In this document: in pieces, positions 1 through 4,567 of the stretch
Numbering within the stretch: the first letter of the stretch is position 1
Layout: every line of letters begins with the position of its first letter
Assembly (NCBI GenBank): GCA_021162155.1
Contig: JAGGZF010000070.1
Coordinates: 1 to 7,086, forward strand
Length of the DNA stretch: 7,086 bases
Origin: a bacterium
GTDB taxonomy: Bacteria > Patescibacteriota > Minisyncoccia > UBA6257
Direction: 5' to 3'
The notes under the pieces: generated by a model
What the model saw: the letters and a program-made list of their open reading frames with translations, nothing else
Databases searched by the model: none
Told to the model about the DNA's origin: nothing
Program-made: the position numbers and the translations under genes

Positions 1-207
1 CCTTCTCTGTAATACTTTTTCCTCCAGTTTTGTTTCTTCTGCGTTGGTTAGTGGTGCTGGACCTCCTAGTTTCTCTTCTAGTTTGATAGGAGAGATGAAT
101 ATAGGAAGACAAGGGATTCGTTTTCTTTCTCCAAAAGTTGCTCTTCTCAATTGCTTATCTCCCCTACAATGCGGATTTTCTGTTAGATTATGACTATCTC
201 TTACCAT
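1..207 (-). CDS. Probable partial hypothetical protein (3' end beyond the left edge)
   Basis: The minus strand is open from an in-frame TAA at 271-273 down to the window edge. The first in-frame ATG is at 205-207 and gives 69 residues beginning MVRDSHNLTENPHC. The second half is charged (IKLEEKLGG, then EETKLEEKVLQRR). Arg is mostly AGA/AGG and Lys/Glu codons are A-rich, like the confident genes in this window. The opposite strand reads a Ser-rich frame here, which is what a shadow of a Glu/Lys-rich gene looks like. No SD precedes the ATG; a TATAAA hexamer ends seven bases before it, so a leaderless transcript is possible. I recognise no family. The call rests on the open frame and codon style only; a chance ORF remains possible. 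Confidence 0.42.
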   Translation of the reverse strand, partial: MVRDSHNLTENPHCRGDKQLRRATFGERKRIPCLPIFISPIKLEEKLGGPAPLTNAEETKLEEKVLQRR

Positions 208-279
208 GTAAGACTTTATAGATATAAATTCAGGTACAGAATTCGGCTTGTTTCTATCCTTGGAGGAAAATTAATAAGG

Positions 280-295
280 TAGTGAAAGGAGGTGA
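280..295 (+). promoter_or_regulatory. Perfect Shine-Dalgarno box, copy 1
   Basis: The 16-base string TAGTGAAAGGAGGTGA includes AAAGGAGGTGA, which is fully complementary to the canonical 16S rRNA 3' tail. It stands six bases before an ATG at 302. The same 16 bases recur at 359-374. Confidence 0.75.
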
Positions 296-301
296 TTTAA
301 A

Positions 302-343
302 ATGATTAGTAATTTATCCCTTTCTCTGATGGCTGTCTGCTGA
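302..343 (+). CDS. Possible 13-residue mini-ORF behind SD copy 1
   Basis: The ATG sits at proper spacing behind a perfect SD and opens a 13-codon frame, MISNLSLSLMAVC, ended by TGA. The peptide is short and mildly hydrophobic. I recognise no function. Strong ribosome recruitment is the only argument for it; it could be a leader peptide, a decayed gene start or chance. Reading TGA as an amino acid would add only five codons before a TAG that lies within SD copy 2, so recoding explains nothing. Confidence 0.22.
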   Translation: MISNLSLSLMAVC

Positions 344-358
344 ATGCTGAAGGAAATT

Positions 359-374
359 TAGTGAAAGGAGGTGA
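359..374 (+). promoter_or_regulatory. Perfect Shine-Dalgarno box, copy 2
   Basis: Identical over 16 bases to copy 1. It stands three bases before the ATG at 378. From position 363 to 383, through the start codon and a second codon AGT, it matches the start of the exported-protein gene (544-564) with a single mismatch. Confidence 0.75.
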
Positions 375-377
375 GAA

Positions 378-455
378 ATGAGTTATAAATATTCTTTTTA
401 TCTTTACTTAACTCCGTCTCTTTATCTCATAGGACTATCTCTCTATTTCAAGTAA
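378..455 (+). CDS. Possible 25-residue Tyr/Leu-rich peptide behind SD copy 2
   Basis: An ATG behind a perfect SD opens a 25-codon frame ended by TAA. The peptide (begins MSYKYSFYLYLT, ends LSLYFK) contains six Tyr and six Leu and is hydrophobic enough to lie in a membrane. An intrinsic terminator begins 21 bases after its stop. Possible roles are a leader peptide in front of a terminator, a small membrane peptide, or the remnant 5' end of a gene once related to the downstream exported-protein gene, since the SD, start codon and second codon match it. I do not recognise it. AT-rich DNA easily encodes such sequences, so confidence is low; the SD is the only strong evidence. Confidence 0.33.
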   Translation: MSYKYSFYLYLTPSLYLIGLSLYFK

Positions 456-476
456 ACGATTCAAACGGAGTCGAAT

Positions 477-502
477 CCGGGGGTAATCAGCCCCCGGTTT
501 TT
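477..502 (+). terminator. Strong intrinsic terminator upstream of the exported-protein gene
   Basis: A seven-base GC-only stem, CCGGGGG at 477-483 with CCCCCGG at 491-497, closes a seven-base loop and is followed by TTTTT. It ends whatever transcribes the two mini-ORFs and insulates the promoter at 509. An upstream ACTCCGT/ACGGAGT pair (411-417 with 465-471) could form a further stem reaching back into the mini-ORF. Confidence 0.85.
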
Positions 503-508
503 ATTACC

Positions 509-537
509 TTGACATATTAAATAATTTTTGTTATCAT
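509..537 (+). promoter_or_regulatory. Sigma-70-type promoter of the exported-protein gene
   Basis: TTGACA (509-514), a 17-base spacer and TATCAT (532-537), with TG at 529-530 forming an extended -10. This is the best promoter in the window. The expected transcription start is near 544-545, so the mRNA would begin almost exactly at the SD and carry a leader of only about 15 bases. Confidence 0.75.
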
Positions 538-544
538 TTAGAGG

Positions 545-555
545 AAAGGAGGTGA
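545..555 (+). promoter_or_regulatory. Perfect Shine-Dalgarno box, copy 3, sets the start of the exported protein
   Basis: AAAGGAGGTGA lies three bases before ATG 559 and fixes that codon as the start. No other gene in the window of more than 25 codons has a comparable SD. Confidence 0.88.
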
Positions 556-558
556 GTA

Positions 559-1743
559 ATGAGTACCTTGAAAATTAAATTGCCAGCATTGATGCTGGCG
601 TTGGGGTTGTTGGTGTTGGGAATAGCGGTGCTACCCGTTTCAGCAGAATCTCTCGATTCTGCGAGATTTCTGAAAATTGTTTCTCACACAGATTATGAAG
701 TTGTGAATCCTGACAATGATTTAATGGTAACTATCCAAACTGATTCGCGTATTGGTTTTATTGAGTGGTACTTTGACTATATTCATTCTAGTTATCATAG
801 AATTCCTTTTGTACCTACGGAAAGTGGCTATTTCTCATTTACCATCCCCTGTGAAGTATTAAAGAAACTCCCAGGAACTCATTTTCTCCACATTCACAAA
901 GTGGTGTATGTAACAAGGCACTCTTGGGCTAGTTACGGTGATTCCCTCCTCTTGCAGATAGGAGGGACAGAGAGAATGCATGTGGTAGGATTCCGTATTG
1001 TACCTGCTGAATATCAATATGGTTATGCGGTAGTGAGAGAAAATCAGGTAGTAATATACGAAAAAGCAGTATATGGTGTTCCTCAAGGAAAAGTAATAGC
1101 TCAATATCCAGTAGAAGAATGGAACTTTGGGCAAGGATATCAGAGGATAGGTAATTATTATATTCCAATTAGGAAAGGTTATGCCGGAGATGGGTGGTAT
1201 TGGGATGAGAAATGGGTTTCTACTGTTAGTGGCTGGACCCTGCTTCACAATGTGAAGAGGATTCTTGCCCCTGCTAAAGTAGTTGCTTTCGGCTGGACTA
1301 GAAGCCAAGCAAGACGTTATGACCATTTTGGTTATGGGTATTCTTTTAAATTAGATGTTACTGTCACAGTGAAAGGTATGAAGTTTGAGATTCCAGCTGC
1401 GGAAGTGAGTACAGTTTGGAAAAAAGACCAGCTGGATGTAGCAAAAGTAATTGAAGAATTAGAAAGGAAATACAGAAGTTATTATGCAAGAGATTTTAAT
1501 GTTCCTGAAGAAGAGATAAAAGTGGAAGTTAAATTTACTTGGACCGGAGAAGGTAATTGGAGAGCGTTGTTCGCCACAGATTCTAGAGAGTGGTTCGAGA
1601 AGTACGGGATGATAGTAGAGTCTGTGTTGCAATGCGATGAAGAAGGCAACTTTAGCTATGTTCCTGGTGGTATTGATAAAATAGAATGGCCAGGATGGTA
1701 TTGGGATCCTCAAGAAGGATTTCAACTGGCCACCCAATATTAA
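559..1743 (+). CDS. Secreted protein of unknown function, 394 aa
   Basis: I do not recognise a family. Residues 1-29 form a classical Sec signal peptide: Lys5 and Lys7, a hydrophobic core of about residues 8-25, and a likely signal-peptidase I site after VSA (A29/E30). No lipobox, membrane segment or sorting signal follows, so the mature chain of about 365 residues is probably released or held at the surface by other means. It is rich in Tyr and Trp, and the early part alternates polar and aromatic residues like a beta-sandwich fold (inference). GWYWD occurs twice, at 212-216 and 379-383 close to the C-terminus. Only two cysteines remain after cleavage, C98 and C359, a possible disulfide. The gene has its own promoter, a perfect SD and its own terminator, so it is expressed independently of rpsB. 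The style of initiation differs from every neighbour. Start codon certain; function unknown. Confidence 0.9.
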   Translation: MSTLKIKLPALMLALGLLVLGIAVLPVSAESLDSARFLKIVSHTDYEVVNPDNDLMVTIQTDSRIGFIEWYFDYIHSSYHRIPFVPTESGYFSFTIPCEVLKKLPGTHFLHIHKVVYVTRHSWASYGDSLLLQIGGTERMHVVGFRIVPAEYQYGYAVVRENQVVIYEKAVYGVPQGKVIAQYPVEEWNFGQGYQRIGNYYIPIRKGYAGDGWYWDEKWVSTVSGWTLLHNVKRILAPAKVVAFGWTRSQARRYDHFGYGYSFKLDVTVTVKGMKFEIPAAEVSTVWKKDQLDVAKVIEELERKYRSYYARDFNVPEEEIKVEVKFTWTGEGNWRALFATDSREWFEKYGMIVESVLQCDEEGNFSYVPGGIDKIEWPGWYWDPQEGFQLATQY

Positions 1744-1758
1744 GAGAAATAAAAAATT

Positions 1759-1784
1759 AAGGGCCCGAAATTCGGGCCTTTTTT
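1759..1784 (+). terminator. Intrinsic terminator after the exported-protein gene
   Basis: GGCCCG (1762-1767) pairs with CGGGCC (1773-1778) around a short A/T loop. The stem is extended outward by A-T and G-T pairs and followed by TTTTTT at 1779-1784. It begins 15 bases after the TAA and separates the exported-protein gene from rpsB-tsf. Confidence 0.9.
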
Positions 1785-1786
1785 AT

Positions 1787-1815
1787 TTGATTATCTTCTT
1801 TTTTTGTGGTAAAGT
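1787..1815 (+). promoter_or_regulatory. Candidate promoter for rpsB-tsf
   Basis: TTGATT (1787-1792), a 17-base spacer and TAAAGT (1810-1815) preceded by TGG, an extended -10. Transcription would start near 1822, giving a leader of about 17 bases without SD. An alternative, TTGTGG 1804-1809 with TATATT 1828-1833, would start almost on the ATG and give a leaderless message. Confidence 0.5.
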
Positions 1816-1838
1816 AATTGTACTTAATATATTTAATT

Positions 1839-2657
1839 ATGCCTGAAGATTCTATTACTACAACAAAAAATTCAGAAATAGAAGAGATGAAGAAAGCCGG
1901 AGTGCATTACGGACATAAAAGGTCTCGCACTCATCCTAAAGCTAGATATTTTACTATAGAACCGAATAATTCTACTATTACTTTCATAGATTTAGAGAAA
2001 ACAGTTGAGTTGTTGCAACAGGCAATAAAGTTTATTCAAGATATTGTTAAAAACAAAGGAGTAATTTTATGGGTAGGAACTCAAGGAGGGGCTAAAAAAG
2101 TTATTGCTGAGTTGGCTCAAAAATATAATTTTCCCTATGTCAATAACAGGTGGTTAGGAGGAACATTGACTAATTTCCATACTTTGGCGAAAAGGATAGA
2201 GTATTTGAAAGAATTAGAGGCGGACTCCCAATCAGGAAAATGGGAGAAGTTCACTAAACAAGAAAGGATAAGATTAACTCAAGAGTTAGAGAAATTACAG
2301 AAAAAGTTTGCCGGCTTACGTGATATGAAAGATTTGCCTCAAGCATTATTTATAGTTGACCCTGTAGTACATTCTACAGCAGTGCGAGAAGCAATACGCC
2401 TTCACATCCCTATAATTAGTATTTTGGATACAGATGACGACCCCTCTGTTATTGACTATCCTATACCTGCTAACGACAGCGCTAAATCTTCTATTTCTTA
2501 TATTATGAAGAGGATAGAGGAGGCAATTCAAGAAGTACAACATACAATTCCTGCTGCAGAGGATGTGACAGAAAAGCAGGAACAAAAAGAAGAAAAAGAA
2601 CCAGAAATCAATAATAAGAAAGCGCCAAATACATCCGCCCTTGAAGAAAAAAGTTAA
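1839..2657 (+). CDS. rpsB: 30S ribosomal protein uS2 (S2)
   Basis: uS2 binds the head-body junction of the small subunit, is needed for docking of bS1 where bS1 exists, and is essential. The 272-residue product begins MPEDSITTTK. Family signatures are clear: GVHYGHKRSRTHPKARYF, FIDLEKTVELL, ILWVGTQGGAK, then NNRWLGGTLTNF, the coiled-coil insertion ending in AGLRDMKDLPQALFIVDP, and PIISILDTDDDP. About the last 35 residues form a Glu/Lys-rich tail beyond the usual core (E. coli S2 has about 240 residues). The frame stays open upstream to a TTG at 1818, but the ATG at 1839 fits the family N-terminus better. There is no SD. The next gene, tsf, follows after ten bases in the widespread rpsB-tsf order, with a terminator upstream, so this is the first gene of the unit. 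Confidence 0.97.
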   Translation: MPEDSITTTKNSEIEEMKKAGVHYGHKRSRTHPKARYFTIEPNNSTITFIDLEKTVELLQQAIKFIQDIVKNKGVILWVGTQGGAKKVIAELAQKYNFPYVNNRWLGGTLTNFHTLAKRIEYLKELEADSQSGKWEKFTKQERIRLTQELEKLQKKFAGLRDMKDLPQALFIVDPVVHSTAVREAIRLHIPIISILDTDDDPSVIDYPIPANDSAKSSISYIMKRIEEAIQEVQHTIPAAEDVTEKQEQKEEKEPEINNKKAPNTSALEEKS

Positions 2658-2667
2658 TTTTAAAAAT

Positions 2668-3252
2668 ATGGTTGATATTAAAGATATTCAAAAATTAAGA
2701 GAACAAACTCAAGCCCCGATAATGGAGTGCAAAAAGGCCTTGGAAGAAGCACAGGGAGATTTGGAAAAGGCAAAGTTGATTTTAAAAAAGAAGGGAGAAT
2801 TGAGAGCAGAGAAGAAACAGGCAGAGGAAACAAAAGAAGGTATTATAGAAGCATATATTCACTCTAATAAGAAAGTAGGGGTGTTAGTAGAACTCCGCTC
2901 TCAAACAGATTTTGTTTCTCTAACTGCTGAATTTCAAGAATTGGCTCATAATATAGCAATGCATATTGCTGCTATGAATCCTCGTTATATCTCTCCGGAC
3001 GATATACCAACAGAGGAAATAGAAAGAATGAAAAAGGAGTATTCGGAAGAATTACAAGGATCTAATAAGCCCCCTGAAATTATAGAGAAAATTGTTCAGG
3101 GCAAATTGGAGAAGGAGCTGCAGGAAGTTTGTTTGCTTAAACAACCCTATATCAAAGATGAGAACAAAACTATAGGAGATTTATTAACTGAGGCAACAGC
3201 AAAATTTGGTGAAAAGATAGAAGTGAAAAGATTTGTCAGATTTCAAATATAG
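2668..3252 (+). CDS. tsf: Elongation factor Ts (EF-Ts)
   Basis: EF-Ts is the cytoplasmic nucleotide-exchange factor that releases GDP from EF-Tu. The 194-residue chain starts with the UBA-like domain (residues about 1-40; LREQTQAPIMECKKALEEA then GDLEKA). It continues with the core motif TDFV at residues 80-83, whose Asp-Phe pair is known to intrude into EF-Tu beside the Mg site, followed by EFQELAHNIAMHIAA. It ends EKIEVKRFVRF. The size is that of the short EF-Ts type known from Thermus and cyanobacteria (near 200 residues), not the 283-residue E. coli form. Before TDFV it reads SQ where CE is common. The frame extends back to a TTG at 2641 inside rpsB, but ATG 2668 gives the family start MVDIKDIQKLR. 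It is cotranscribed with rpsB; no terminator is visible after its TAG. Confidence 0.97.
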   Translation: MVDIKDIQKLREQTQAPIMECKKALEEAQGDLEKAKLILKKKGELRAEKKQAEETKEGIIEAYIHSNKKVGVLVELRSQTDFVSLTAEFQELAHNIAMHIAAMNPRYISPDDIPTEEIERMKKEYSEELQGSNKPPEIIEKIVQGKLEKELQEVCLLKQPYIKDENKTIGDLLTEATAKFGEKIEVKRFVRFQI

Positions 3253-3285
3253 TGTTAATAATTATATAGTTTCGATAGTTAATTA

Positions 3286-3294
3286 TGTTATAAT
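3286..3294 (+). promoter_or_regulatory. Extended -10 promoter before the membrane-protein gene
   Basis: TGTTATAAT is a perfect TGn plus TATAAT at 3286-3294. No good -35 is seen at normal spacing, which extended -10 promoters tolerate. The start would fall near 3301, about 16 bases before ATG 3317. The promoter would also feed the tRNA cluster downstream. Confidence 0.55.
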
Positions 3295-3316
3295 GGAAGG
3301 AATAAGATAAGTAATT

Positions 3317-3958
3317 ATGGATAATATTATTCCTTCACTTTTAGTTCTAATTAGTTTGGTTTGTCTGATATTATTATTAAATCATAGAGAGAATTCTGAC
3401 TCTTTAACTAATAATAAAATAGATAAAACAAAAGAGAAACAAAAAGAAGAAGAAAAGAAAGGTTATTCTTGGCAATATTTGGGAGAGAGTTTAAAACATA
3501 ATTGGTTGAGTTTTTGTGAGAAGTTTTTGATTAGGTTAAGAATTATCTTACTTCGTTTAGAAAAAAGCGCTCATAGTTCTTTGGAAAAGATAAGAAAGTA
3601 TAAGGTAAATAAAAATTCTCTTCCAGAGAGGAAATTACAGGCCACGAAAGGGAATTTATTTATAGCAACTCATTTAGACCAAGGATTAATTTCTGATTTA
3701 GCAAAGGAAGAAAAGAAATTATTGAGAAAAATACTTAAAGATTCTACTGATATAGACAGCGTACGGAATTTAGCGTATTTGTATTTATATGAGGAAGATT
3801 TCTCTTCTGCTTGCTGGGCTTTAGTGAAAGGATTTTTTATTCAGGCAGAGGATAAAGTAATCCGGGGATTGATGTGCCAGTTAAGAGAGAAGGATAGAGA
3901 GCAAAAGGAGAATTTACAGAAAGATGATTCAGAAGATAAGGAGGAAAAGCCGGAGTAG
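3317..3958 (+). CDS. Membrane-anchored protein with a TPR-like segment, 213 aa
   Basis: No named family recognised. Residues 4-21 (IIPSLLVLISLVCLILLL) form one transmembrane anchor. A Lys/Glu-rich linker follows (about 30-49), then an amphipathic helical stretch with hydrophobic and Arg-rich faces (about 55-100). A segment from about 127 to 178 has the helix-turn-helix look of a tetratricopeptide unit: EEKKLLRKILKD, DSVRNLAYLYLYEEDFSSACWALVKG. The tail is acidic and charged. By charge distribution the long C-terminal part probably lies in the cytoplasm. Small membrane proteins with TPR-like tails are common in Patescibacteria (general knowledge), so a scaffold role is plausible but unproven. 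The gene lies between tsf and the tRNAs with its own extended -10. Its last ten bases, including the TAG stop, are the first ten bases of tRNA-Thr. No SD is present. Confidence 0.85.
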   Translation: MDNIIPSLLVLISLVCLILLLNHRENSDSLTNNKIDKTKEKQKEEEKKGYSWQYLGESLKHNWLSFCEKFLIRLRIILLRLEKSAHSSLEKIRKYKVNKNSLPERKLQATKGNLFIATHLDQGLISDLAKEEKKLLRKILKDSTDIDSVRNLAYLYLYEEDFSSACWALVKGFFIQAEDKVIRGLMCQLREKDREQKENLQKDDSEDKEEKPE

Positions 3959-4020
3959 CTCAATGGTAGAGCAGCGCTTTTGTAAAGCGAAGGTTGGGGG
4001 TTCGAATCCTCTCTCCGGCT
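3949..4020 (+). tRNA. tRNA-Thr (anticodon UGU)
   Basis: The cloverleaf is complete over 72 bases: acceptor GCCGGAG (3949-3955) with CTCCGGC (4013-4019), D arm GCTC/GAGC, anticodon loop TTTGTAA with TGT at 3981-3983, T arm with TTCGAAT loop (4001-4007). The discriminator is T and no CCA is encoded. The outermost anticodon-stem pair is a G-A mismatch (3974 with 3990), and two T-stem pairs are G-T. The first ten bases overlap the 3' end of the preceding coding region; tRNA positions 8-10 are that gene's TAG stop. Confidence 0.95.
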
Positions 4021-4047
4021 CGGGAATTTGAAAAGATATTAGAAAAG

Positions 4048-4131
4048 GGGTAGGTGGCGGAGTGGACAATCGCACCAGACTGTAAATCTGGCGGCCTTAG
4101 GCCTTCGTAGGTTCGAATCCTACCCTACCCA
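4048..4131 (+). tRNA. tRNA-Tyr (anticodon GUA)
   Basis: An 84-base class II tRNA: acceptor GGGTAGG (4048-4054) with CCTACCC (4124-4130), anticodon stem CCAGA/TCTGG around CTGTAAA (GTA at 4082-4084), and a long variable arm built on GGCC-TTA-GGCC (4093-4103). The T arm is GTAGG/CCTAC with TTCGAAT. The discriminator is A at 4131, followed by CCG, so CCA is not fully encoded. Confidence 0.96.
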
Positions 4132-4159
4132 CCGAAACAGCATCTCCACAAGAATAAAT

Positions 4160-4231
4160 GCCGAAGTAGTTCAGTGGTAGAACGCTTTCTTGGTAAGAAA
4201 GAGGTCGTGGGTTCGATTCCCACCTTCGGCT
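4160..4231 (+). tRNA. tRNA-Thr (anticodon GGU)
   Basis: A 72-base cloverleaf with acceptor GCCGAAG (4160-4166)/CTTCGGC (4224-4230), D arm GTTC/GAAC, anticodon stem CTTTC/GAAAG around TTGGTAA (GGT at 4192-4194), and T arm GTGGG/CCCAC. All stems are fully paired. The discriminator is T; no CCA is encoded. Together with the UGU isoacceptor it would cover the four Thr codons by normal wobble. Confidence 0.96.
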
Positions 4232-4255
4232 CTTCTAATTTGAGAATTTAGAAGA
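4231..4255 (+). other. AT-rich hairpin between tRNA-Thr(GGU) and rpmG
   Basis: TCTTCTAA (4231-4238) is the exact reverse complement of TTAGAAGA (4248-4255), giving an eight-pair stem with a nine-base loop directly after the tRNA and seven bases before the rpmG start. There is no T tract, so it is not a terminator. It could shape 3' processing of the tRNA or protect the 5' end of the rpmG message. The pairing is weak (two G-C pairs). Confidence 0.4.
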
Positions 4256-4262
4256 GATTATT

Positions 4263-4421
4263 ATGAAAAAAGAATATTTAGTAAAATTAAAATGTACTAA
4301 GTGTGGTCATATCAATTACTACACTAGAAGAAATAAGAAGACCGTTACTAAAAAGTTAGAATTTAAAAAGTATTGTCCTTGGTGCAGGAAGCATACTTTA
4401 CATAAAGAGGTGAAAAAGTAA
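4263..4421 (+). CDS. rpmG: 50S ribosomal protein bL33
   Basis: bL33 is a small large-subunit protein near the ribosomal E site. The 52-residue product begins [16 protein letters not shown] and continues with [29 protein letters not shown]. It keeps two CxxC pairs, C11/C14 and C38/C41, so it is the zinc-binding (C+) form. The length and the [14 protein letters not shown] block are typical of the family. It sits between tRNA-Thr and tRNA-Trp, close to where rpmG lies in other bacteria near secE-nusG. The leader has no convincing SD; the weak AGAAGAG lies in the arm of the hairpin before the start. Its message is bounded by tRNAs on both sides. Confidence 0.96.
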   Translation: MKKEYLVKLKCTKCGHINYYTRRNKKTVTKKLEFKKYCPWCRKHTLHKEVKK

Positions 4422-4430
4422 AAACTTTTT
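4413..4430 (+). other. Weak A/T hairpin at the rpmG 3' end
   Basis: AAAAAGT (4413-4419) can pair with ACTTTTT (4424-4430), followed by ATTTT. With one G-C pair it is too weak to call a terminator, but it may slow polymerase or mark the end of the rpmG message before tRNA-Trp. Confidence 0.22.
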
Positions 4431-4447
4431 ATTTTAACTTTTGATAA

Positions 4448-4520
4448 AGGGGCGTAGCTCAGCTGGGAGAGCGGCGGTCTCCAAAACCGCAGGTCGCAGG
4501 TTCAATCCCTGCCGCCCCTG
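4448..4520 (+). tRNA. tRNA-Trp (anticodon CCA)
   Basis: A 73-base cloverleaf with acceptor AGGGGCG (4448-4454)/CGCCCCT (4513-4519), D arm GCTC/GAGC, anticodon stem GCGGT/ACCGC around CTCCAAA (CCA at 4481-4483), T arm GCAGG/CCTGC, and discriminator G. Acceptor and discriminator match the E. coli tRNA-Trp identity set. No 3' CCA is encoded. The anticodon is standard CCA, consistent with TGA being a stop here. Confidence 0.96.
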
Positions 4521-4551
4521 CATTTGACAGGCAGTATTTCTTTAAGATTTA

Positions 4552-4560
4552 TGGTAGAAT
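4552..4560 (+). promoter_or_regulatory. Candidate extended -10 immediately before murI
   Basis: TGGTAGAAT at 4552-4560 ends seven bases before ATG 4568, so the transcript may start on the start codon. A perfect TTGACA at 4524-4529 lies 25 bases upstream, too far for a normal spacer to this hexamer; with 18-base spacing it would need TTTATG as its -10. Confidence 0.4.
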
Positions 4561-4567
4561 AGGATTA

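Larger units (their letters stand above)
208..558. other. Intergenic control region without a conventional gene
   Basis: About 350 bases separate the probable minus-strand gene from the exported-protein gene. In order they hold an SD box with a 13-codon mini-ORF, a second SD box with a 25-codon mini-ORF, a strong GC-rich intrinsic terminator, a near-consensus sigma-70 promoter and the third SD box that serves the 394-residue protein. No longer reading frame on either strand looks like a gene. A promoter for the first mini-ORF is not clear: TTGTTT at 248-253 followed by an AT-rich stretch near 271-277 is a weak candidate. Confidence 0.7.

Noticed and set aside
302..361. TGA at 341-343 read as glycine (code 25) to lengthen the first mini-ORF
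   Set aside because: It would add only five codons before TAG. prfB itself ends in TGA and encodes the UGA-reading factor, and tRNA-Trp has a CCA anticodon, so TGA is a stop here.
461..483. tRNA-like T-arm string TCGAATCC near 471
   Set aside because: No acceptor, D or anticodon arm can be built around it; the bases are explained by the terminator stem and its flank.
859..1326. 155-codon minus-strand ORF, with a 79-codon one at 929-1168
   Set aside because: Both lie inside the exported-protein gene, which has a signal peptide, SD, promoter and terminator. Their products look like low-complexity shadows rich in Ser/Ile/Leu/Tyr.
1459..1737. 92-codon minus-strand ORF
   Set aside because: Fully antisense to the 3' part of the exported-protein gene; no SD or recognisable domain.
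1818..1838. Upstream TTG start for rpsB adding MYLIYLI
   Set aside because: The added residues do not fit the uS2 N-terminus and overlap the promoter region; ATG 1839 is better.
2346..2585. 79-codon minus-strand ORF rich in Cys/Arg/Asn
   Set aside because: Antisense to the conserved C-terminal half of rpsB; clear shadow.
2641..2667. Upstream TTG start for tsf overlapping the end of rpsB
   Set aside because: Adds MKKKVNFKN without family support; ATG 2668 gives the typical EF-Ts beginning.
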